Source: DAOTUB01 sp034437455 (GTDB lineage Bacteria; Chloroflexota; Anaerolineae; B4-G1). Taken from it: 7,577 bases of DNA. The DNA lies in the NCBI GenBank assembly GCA_034437455.1, contig DAOTUB010000019.1, forward strand, positions 1 through 7,577, read 5' to 3'. Of this stretch, positions 1 to 4,172 are shown piece after piece. Positions within the stretch are counted from its first letter, which is position 1, and the number at the start of each line of letters is the position of its first letter. A program made the translations under genes and the position numbers. Under the pieces are notes generated by a model, which was given only the letters and a program-made list of their open reading frames with translations, had not been told where the DNA came from and did no database searches.

Positions 1-522
1 GCCCAGTTTGGCGTAAAAGAACATCAGGACCAACAACCCAAACACAAAGTCCGGGAACGACCAGCCGACGATGCCGAAAATGCGGGCCAGGTGGTCGGGC
101 CAGCGGTTGTGATTGACCGCAGCGAGCACGCCCAAAAAGATCCCCCCGCCCACGACCGGGAGCACGGCCCAGAGCGACAGTTCCAGCGAGGCCGGGAAGC
201 GGTGTTTGATCATATCAATGACCGGCTGAGAGGCGGTGCGGGAGTAGCCAAAGTCGCCGCGCAGGATCCCACCCGTCACCTCGCCCGTGTTCGGGTTGCG
301 ATACCCCACCAACCACTTCCAATACTGCACGTACACGGGCTGATCGAGCCCATACAGCCGGATCACGCCGTCCAATGCCCGCTCGTTCCGGGGGATATCG
401 CGCACGTAGAGCGCCGAGCGTTCTACGGGGCTGAGAAGCTGGAGCAGCCCAAAGATGAGAACCGTGACGCCGAACAACAGAAACGGAACCAGCAACAGAC
501 GACGAATGACGTAATTTATCAT
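1..522 (-). CDS. ABC transporter permease, DppB/OppB type (N-terminal part, cut by window edge)
   Basis: Membrane subunit of a peptide/nickel-type ABC importer that forms the pore together with a second permease. I translated it from the minus strand: the ATG is at 522-520, and the frame is open for 174 codons to position 1, so the C-terminus is missing. A GGAGGG ribosome site lies 5 nt upstream (528-533). Residues 1-10 (MINYVIRRLL) lead into a first membrane helix at about 9-28. A periplasmic stretch follows with the family pattern YGLDQPVYVQYWKWL (about 67-81) and ILRGDFGYSRT (about 93-103). A helix starts at PASLELSLWAVLP (about 115), where the conserved permease domain begins, and a further hydrophobic segment starts at about 146. 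It lies 103 bases downstream of the substrate-binding protein gene on the same strand, so it belongs to that transporter operon. Substrate is unknown; peptides are likeliest from the family. Confidence 0.93.
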   Translation of the reverse strand, partial: MINYVIRRLLLVPFLLFGVTVLIFGLLQLLSPVERSALYVRDIPRNERALDGVIRLYGLDQPVYVQYWKWLVGYRNPNTGEVTGGILRGDFGYSRTASQPVIDMIKHRFPASLELSLWAVLPVVGGGIFLGVLAAVNHNRWPDHLARIFGIVGWSFPDFVFGLLVLMFFYAKLG

Positions 523-570
523 CTTGTCCCTCCAAGAAACGTATCTAGATCCTCCTGGGAAAGTGGAGGG

Positions 571-600
571 GCAGGAGAGAGCACGAAGGCTCTCTCCTGC
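571..600 (-). repeat. Perfect 12-bp intergenic hairpin between binding-protein and permease genes
   Basis: GCAGGAGAGAGC (571-582) is the exact reverse complement of GCTCTCTCCTGC (589-600), with a 6-base loop (583-588). It lies 26 bases past the stop of the binding-protein gene and about 50 bases before the permease start. On the minus strand no run of T follows the stem, so it is not a standard intrinsic terminator. By analogy with other binding-protein-dependent transporter operons it may protect the upstream mRNA from 3' exonucleases, or partly attenuate transcription, so that more binding protein than permease is made. Confidence 0.7.
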
Positions 601-625
601 TCACTGCTTAACTTATGCCGATGGG

Positions 626-2647
626 CTATTCCTTTTCGTAGGCGTAGAAAGGAGTGCGCATCATGGGGTTGATCAGATAGTCCGTCACCCAGCGCTGCAC
701 GTAGGTCCGTCCGGTCTGAACGGCCAGGGTGATGCGCGGAGCATACTCGTAGTCGAGCTGGTTGATCTGGTGATAGTACTCAGCTCGCTCCTCCGGCGTG
801 GCGGCGCCCACGCCAGCGCTGACCAGTTCGAGGAATTCCTCATACATCCAGTCCGGCATCCTCTGGCGCGCCGCGTAGGTGCCGACCATGAACGGCTGCG
901 TCCAGTTGTGTGGGTCGTGGATGTCCTCACACCAGCCGCTCACAAAGATCGGGAGGCGGCTGGCGCGAACCGCCGCCAGGAAGCTGGGCCACGGCAGGCC
1001 GATGATCTCGATCACGTACTTGGGATCGACGTCGGCCAGGTTCGCCTGCAAGATCTCGGAGATCGTCTGGCGCGTCACGTTGCCCGTGTTGTAGGCGATC
1101 TGGAAGCGGAAGCCGTTCTCGGCCACCGCGCCATCCCACGCCAACTCCAGCTCCTCGGCGCACTTGTCGAGATCGTAGCTGTAGTGCGGGGCGTCGGGCT
1201 GATAGCCGACCAGACCGGCGTTGATCGGGCCATAGTTCTGCACGCCCTCGCCGACCAGCGCGTCCTGGATGAAGGCCTCGTGGTCGAAGCAGTAGTTGAA
1301 GGCCTTGCGGAGGTGCTCGTCGCTGAAAAAGTCGGGCGGAATGCCGTTCCCGTCCAGCTCGCCGCTGCCCACGTAGGGGTTGCCGCCCTCGACGTTGATG
1401 TCGAAGGTGAAGAAGGCGTCGGTGCGGCAGGTGGAAGGCGTGCCGATGTACAGGCGTAGCGGACCATCGGGGTTCTCGGTGGGCTGACAATCGTACTCGC
1501 CCCAGTCCACAAACTCACACCACTCGCCCACCATCGGGTCGATCTGCGAGACGTTCTCACGTGGCACGGTCACGAGGTCGGCGTCGCCAGCCTGCGTCAT
1601 CGCGAAGCGGGTGCCCCACTCGTCCACCATCTGGATCACCACACGACCGATCCGAGGCGGGCCGGAGGGGCCATCCGTCCACACGGGTTCCGTCGACCAG
1701 TAGTTCTCGTTGGCGGTCATAACAAACTCTTCGCCAGAGGTCCAGTGATCGAACTTGTAGGGACCGGTGCCGTTCATCACGTCGCGCAAGGGGGTGTTCT
1801 CTGACGTGACGCCGTAATAGTTCTGCCAGGTTGCGCAGTCGCCATCCCACGTGCCGTGCTCAATGGCCCAGTCCTTATCCAGGACTGCGCCCCAGGAGCC
1901 AGCAAGGGTCGACAGGAGCGGCCCCCAGGCCTGTTCCAAATAGAAGGTGACGGTGCCTGCGCCATCGTCGGCGACGATGGCGTCCATCACTCGCTCGCAG
2001 GTCGCCATCAGCGCATCAGGATCCTCCGCCTGCAGGCACTCGGGATCGTCCGCGCAGTCGGCGTTCACCAGCTCGGCGATGTCATAGACGCCGTTGCCGA
2101 AGAACGGCTCGGTGTACAACCACTGGGGCGACCAGCCGCCGCCCTGGAGCAGGCCGCGCTGGAAGCTGTAGGCCACGTCCTCGGGTGTCAGGTCCTGGCC
2201 TTCGTGGAACTTGACGCCTTCGCGGATGTGGAAAACGTAGGTCTTGCCATCGTCAAGGATGTCCCAACTGGTGGCCAGTTCCGGCACGAACTGGGTCGCA
2301 TCTGCACCGTCATACTCGACCAACATGTCGTAGACGTCCTCGATTACGCCGTCGCCAAAGGTCTCATAGTTCCAGGCCGGGTCCAGTGTGTCAGGGTTGC
2401 CAAAGGTTACCCAGACGAAGGTATCAGGGTCTGGCGCATTGAACGCCACCTCTTTTTCTGGCTTGGGCGTAGCGGTGACGACTACCTGCTCCACCTCGAC
2501 GACGGTCTCGCCCTCTTTCTCTACGACCCGGGTGACCTCCACTTCTACCATCTCTGCTGTCGGAGCGGGTGGCGCTGCACAAGCTGAAAGCAATGTGCTT
2601 CCGACCACCAACATAGCTACCAACACATACCACTTCTTGTTAAACAT
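626..2647 (-). CDS. Peptide-type ABC transporter substrate-binding lipoprotein (SBP_bac_5 family)
   Basis: Extracytoplasmic solute-binding protein of 673 residues that delivers substrate, probably oligopeptide, to the permease encoded next. A lipoprotein signal runs from 1 to 22 (MFNKKW, then a hydrophobic core, then the LSAC lipobox), so Cys23 should be lipidated. A charged Val/Glu/Thr linker ending in VVVTATP (about 34-61) probably tethers the domain to the surface. The family-5 domain starts at about 77, with VPELATSWDI (121-130), YVFHIREGVKFHEG (137-150), DVAYSFQRG (157-165) and NGTGPYKF (292-299). It is longer than the usual 500-600 residues. The mature part has about ten Cys besides Cys23 (for example 198, 204, 217 and 271), unusual for an exported protein and compatible with disulfides. 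The start is ATG, with AGGAGG 5 nt upstream (2653-2658); the stop is TAG. The ligand cannot be read from sequence, and Ni, sugar or opine-type substrates occur in the same family. Confidence 0.95.
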   Translation of the reverse strand: MFNKKWYVLVAMLVVGSTLLSACAAPPAPTAEMVEVEVTRVVEKEGETVVEVEQVVVTATPKPEKEVAFNAPDPDTFVWVTFGNPDTLDPAWNYETFGDGVIEDVYDMLVEYDGADATQFVPELATSWDILDDGKTYVFHIREGVKFHEGQDLTPEDVAYSFQRGLLQGGGWSPQWLYTEPFFGNGVYDIAELVNADCADDPECLQAEDPDALMATCERVMDAIVADDGAGTVTFYLEQAWGPLLSTLAGSWGAVLDKDWAIEHGTWDGDCATWQNYYGVTSENTPLRDVMNGTGPYKFDHWTSGEEFVMTANENYWSTEPVWTDGPSGPPRIGRVVIQMVDEWGTRFAMTQAGDADLVTVPRENVSQIDPMVGEWCEFVDWGEYDCQPTENPDGPLRLYIGTPSTCRTDAFFTFDINVEGGNPYVGSGELDGNGIPPDFFSDEHLRKAFNYCFDHEAFIQDALVGEGVQNYGPINAGLVGYQPDAPHYSYDLDKCAEELELAWDGAVAENGFRFQIAYNTGNVTRQTISEILQANLADVDPKYVIEIIGLPWPSFLAAVRASRLPIFVSGWCEDIHDPHNWTQPFMVGTYAARQRMPDWMYEEFLELVSAGVGAATPEERAEYYHQINQLDYEYAPRITLAVQTGRTYVQRWVTDYLINPMMRTPFYAYEKE

Positions 2648-2708
2648 GTTCTCCTCCTACTCTATAGTTAATGGTTAGCCCTTTTACTACAACGACGATT
2701 TTGAACAT
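2640..2708 (-). other. Possible leader reading frame overlapping the binding-protein start
   Basis: A 22-codon frame begins with ATG at 2708-2706 and ends at TAA 2642-2640, overlapping the first 8 bases of the binding-protein gene. Just upstream a 5-codon frame (ATG 2725-2723) ends in a TGA that overlaps this ATG as TGATG. Upstream of both lies AAGGAGGTGAT (2734-2724), a complete match to the 16S anti-Shine-Dalgarno tail. Its spacing fits neither ATG well: 2 nt to the first and about 19 nt to the second. No homology is recognised. It could be a coupled leader peptide, a ribosome standby site, or chance. Confidence 0.2.
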
Positions 2709-2842
2709 CAAGTGTTATAGCCCATCACCTCCTTCACTCACTCTCTTGTCCTATCTCCACTGTGCAAAAGACAACCTATCTGATTGATAGGGAGTCAGCT
2801 AATTGGATGTGTGTCTGGGACGATGGCTATTCGTGCAACTTG

Positions 2843-2978
2843 GGCCTGGAGGGTATCTTCTCAATAAATCGGGGCAGATGTAGGGCGGTTGCGGATTGGG
2901 ACAATCCGACGCTAACCGCCGCCTGGTCGGATAGCAAATCCGACCTTTCCCCAGAATATTGAGAAGATACCCTGGAGG
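2843..2978. mobile_element. Candidate MITE-like element with terminal inverted repeats and nested hairpins
   Basis: The outer arms are CCTGGAGGGTATC... from 2845 to 2866 and its near-exact inverse from 2957 to 2978. Sixteen bases match perfectly (2851-2866 with 2957-2972) and the match continues outward with two mismatches. GGGG (2871-2874) and CCCC (2949-2952) add an inner pairing. Inside are GGCGGTT/AACCGCC (2884-2890 and 2914-2920) enclosing CGGATTG/CAATCCG (2892-2898 and 2902-2908), and separately GGTCGGAT/ATCCGACC (2925-2932 and 2938-2945). The hexamer AACTTG flanks both sides (2837-2842 and 2979-2984) like a short target duplication. There is no coding capacity, so any movement would need a transposase in trans. 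It could instead be a structured RNA or a protein-binding cruciform. Confidence 0.5.
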
Positions 2979-3053
2979 AACTTGTCCTTCACGCAGGACG
3001 GCCCAGGGATGGAAAGTTTTTTGCACATTCTTACTTTTTGTGGAATAAGGTCG

Positions 3054-3096
3054 AATAATAAAAAGGGATACACAAACACGGTCGAATGTGTATCCC
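3054..3096 (-). terminator. Intrinsic (rho-independent) terminator, minus strand
   Basis: On the minus strand a perfect 10-bp stem, GGGATACACA (3096-3087) with TGTGTATCCC (3074-3065), closes a 12-base loop. The stem is followed at once by TTTTTATTATT (3064-3054). It would end transcripts from the regulator gene, whose stop is 225 bases upstream, or from the separate promoter at 3231-3259. It also shields the binding-protein operon from read-through. Confidence 0.9.
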
Positions 3097-3224
3097 CTGT
3101 CAACTAGCCCGAGTGATTCCCCGCCCCGTTCGACTGCCGGTTGTTGTCCTGTCGTCGGCTTGCCCCTGTGTTTTACGTCCACAGGCGCTCTCTTTCCTTG
3201 TATCCCAAGGCAAACGACGCAACT
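3054..3224 (-). ncRNA. Candidate small RNA (promoter, foldable body, terminator)
   Basis: A consensus promoter at 3231-3259 should start transcription near 3224, and the intrinsic terminator ends it near 3054, giving about 170 nt. In the minus-strand RNA, GUCGU plus UUGCC (3218-3209) can pair with GGCAA (3164-3160) and, after a 4-nt bulge, ACGAC (3155-3151). GUUG (3223-3220) can pair with CAAC (3146-3143). Inside, CCUGUG (3185-3180) pairs with CACAGG (3170-3165) directly beside that stem. CCUUG/CAAGG (3210-3206 and 3200-3196) is an alternative hairpin sharing two bases with the long stem. No long reading frame is evident. I do not recognise it as 6S, SRP, RNase P, tmRNA or a known riboswitch. 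It may instead be only the 3' tail of the regulator mRNA. Confidence 0.4.
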
Positions 3225-3230
3225 TGTTCC

Positions 3231-3259
3231 ATTTTACACTACGCTATGACAAATGTCAA
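3231..3259 (-). promoter_or_regulatory. Sigma-70 type promoter, minus strand, downstream of the regulator gene
   Basis: Minus strand: TTGACA (3259-3254), 17 bases, TAAAAT (3236-3231). The -35 is perfect and the -10 matches 5 of 6. It lies past the regulator stop (3321), so it does not serve that gene, and an intrinsic terminator follows within 180 bases, so the likely product is a short RNA. The dyad TGACA-AA-TGTCA (plus strand 3247-3258) covers the -35 and could be a repressor site. Confidence 0.7.
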
Positions 3260-3320
3260 CATTGCTGGATATTTGTTCTTTGTTGCGGTGTTTGTAGTTT
3301 TCTCCATCGGCTCCTCTACT

Positions 3321-3983
3321 TTACTCGTTTTCCTTCGCCGGCTCGATAAGATCGTCCGACATGGGGGTCAGGAATAGCGTGGTTCGGCAGTTTACTAAAG
3401 GGATGTCTTTCTCAGAACTCTCGTTCTTGCGCTCCATCTCGATCATGCGATTCCTGAGAGCGATTAGCGCCTCTTTTACGATCCTAAATTGATCGGGGGT
3501 CAGCCTGGAATTTAGAATGTAATGAAACCCCATACCCAGCCCCTCATGTATTTTGAGGTGGGCAATGCCTTCTTGGGATGAATCCAACAGATTGGCGATA
3601 AATTTGATCGCTGTCTTAAAAGATCGAAGTGTAACCTCGTTGGGCACCAGGTTTTCCTGATCTTGGGGCAGCAGTCTGGAGAAATCCAGGTAACCAGCAA
3701 CGGGTTGATAATACTTTTCTGTGATGCCGTGTGATGTTCCCTCTCCATAAAACGTCACCAGCCCTACTTCCTTCAAGATATTCAGATGATAATGCGCCCG
3801 CGACCGTGAGATTTCCAGGGCGCGAGCGAGCTGGGCTCCTGTCCGGGGTCCGTTCATCATGATGAAATACATACGGTATCGTATGGGGTCTGAAATGGCT
3901 TCCAATTGCTCGATGTTTTCCAGATAGTAGATGTCTTGGACGGTGGACTTTCCATCTTCGTTGCTAGGTTCTTCCGAATCCAC
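3321..3983 (-). CDS. ArsR-like winged-helix transcriptional regulator
   Basis: Predicted cytoplasmic DNA-binding regulator of 220 residues. The winged helix spans about 22-100. LEAISDPIRYRMYFIM (27-42) is the ArsR-type opening helix. TGAQLARALEISRSRAHYHLNILKE (48-72) is the helix-turn-helix, and GLVTFYGEG (74-82) is the wing, followed by EKYYQPVAGYLDFSRLL. The rest (about 105-220) is a mainly helical C-terminal part I do not recognise, perhaps for dimerisation or ligand sensing. The metal-binding CxC motif of classical ArsR is absent, so a metal sensor is unlikely. The start is GTG (3983-3981), with GGGAG 6 nt upstream (3990-3994). Its DNA is AT-richer than its neighbours. It has a consensus promoter and a dyad in its leader, suggesting autoregulation. 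It is divergent from the GlyA-GcvT gene and upstream of a peptide-type transporter; which one it controls cannot be told. Confidence 0.88.
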   Translation of the reverse strand: MDSEEPSNEDGKSTVQDIYYLENIEQLEAISDPIRYRMYFIMMNGPRTGAQLARALEISRSRAHYHLNILKEVGLVTFYGEGTSHGITEKYYQPVAGYLDFSRLLPQDQENLVPNEVTLRSFKTAIKFIANLLDSSQEGIAHLKIHEGLGMGFHYILNSRLTPDQFRIVKEALIALRNRMIEMERKNESSEKDIPLVNCRTTLFLTPMSDDLIEPAKENE

Positions 3984-3997
3984 GGTTCGCTCCCGAG

Positions 3998-4031
3998 GTA
4001 AAAAGCGTTTGACTAGTCAGCTTGATTTTAC
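3998..4031. promoter_or_regulatory. Composite dyad in the regulator leader, candidate operator
   Basis: TGACTAGTCA (4010-4019) is a perfect 10-bp palindrome. GTAAAA (3998-4003) and TTTTAC (4026-4031) are exact inverses placed symmetrically about the same centre (4014.5), giving a 34-bp dyad with two unmatched 6-base spacers. It lies just downstream of the regulator's predicted start point, a suitable place for a roadblock or autorepression site. The bound protein is unknown; the adjacent winged-helix regulator is the natural candidate. Confidence 0.5.
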
Positions 4032-4042
4032 GCGTCAGATGT

Positions 4043-4071
4043 ATTATACTTGCGGAAATCTCGTTTGTCAA
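4043..4071 (-). promoter_or_regulatory. Consensus sigma-70 promoter of the regulator gene
   Basis: Minus strand: TTGACA (4071-4066), 17 bases, TATAAT (4048-4043). Both hexamers and the spacing match the consensus exactly. Transcription should start near 4036, giving a leader of about 50 nt before the GTG start, and the dyad at 3998-4031 lies inside it. Confidence 0.88.
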
Positions 4072-4101
4072 ATTTTTGTTGAGAGCTTGCCCGGACACAT
4101 C

Positions 4102-4130
4102 TTGACACCAGAGACGCAAGCAAGTACAAT
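4102..4130 (+). promoter_or_regulatory. Near-consensus sigma-70 promoter of the GlyA-GcvT gene
   Basis: TTGACA (4102-4107), 17 bases, TACAAT (4125-4130), with one mismatch in twelve. The start point should be near 4137, leaving a leader of about 36 nt, too short for a glycine riboswitch. The -35 lies 30 bases from the -35 of the divergent regulator promoter, so one bound protein could affect both. GCTTGC/GCAAGC (4085-4090 and 4116-4121) forms a loose dyad around the -35. Confidence 0.85.
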
Positions 4131-4172
4131 GAACGCACTGGCGCAATCTTTGATAACTATCCTGGAGGTAAG

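Larger units (their letters stand above)
2648..3320. other. 673-base intergenic region without a convincing protein gene
   Basis: The region lies between the regulator stop and the binding-protein start, both genes being on the minus strand. No open frame in it looks like a real protein. It holds, in minus-strand order, a consensus promoter (3231-3259), a foldable segment ending in an intrinsic terminator (3054-3096), a MITE-like inverted-repeat element (2843-2978), a short dyad CCTATC/GATAGG (2775-2780 and 2786-2791) and a purine-rich leader (about 2729-2760). I found no good sigma-70 promoter for the binding-protein gene between the terminator and its start. TTGATG (2711-2706) followed by a weak TAGTAA is the best candidate and is poor. 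Confidence 0.8.

Noticed and set aside
524..1459. Long plus-strand open frame opposite the binding-protein gene (311 codons)
   Set aside because: It is antisense to a clear family-5 lipoprotein gene; its composition reflects the GC-rich opposite strand and it shows no recognisable domain.
2793..2800. AGTCAGCT shared with 4015-4022 as a common operator word
   Set aside because: An 8-base match in 7.5 kb is likely by chance, and the copy at 2793 lacks the surrounding dyad.
2762..3182. Frames crossing the inverted-repeat element (66 codons plus strand, 127 codons minus strand)
   Set aside because: They run through the palindromes and the terminator, and the peptides are low-information.
3086..3377. 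Short plus-strand frames between the terminator and the regulator
   Set aside because: They overlap the regulator 3' end and the promoter and terminator signals, and their Cys/Leu/Phe-rich peptides lack any family motif or good ribosome site.
4161..4168. CCTGGAGG also present at the ends of the inverted-repeat element (2845-2852 and 2971-2978)
   Set aside because: Here it is simply the ribosome binding site of the fusion gene; the match is short and explained by that role.
4131..4172. Glycine riboswitch before the GlyA-GcvT gene
   Set aside because: The predicted leader is only about 36 nt, too short for a glycine aptamer, and no aptamer motif is seen.
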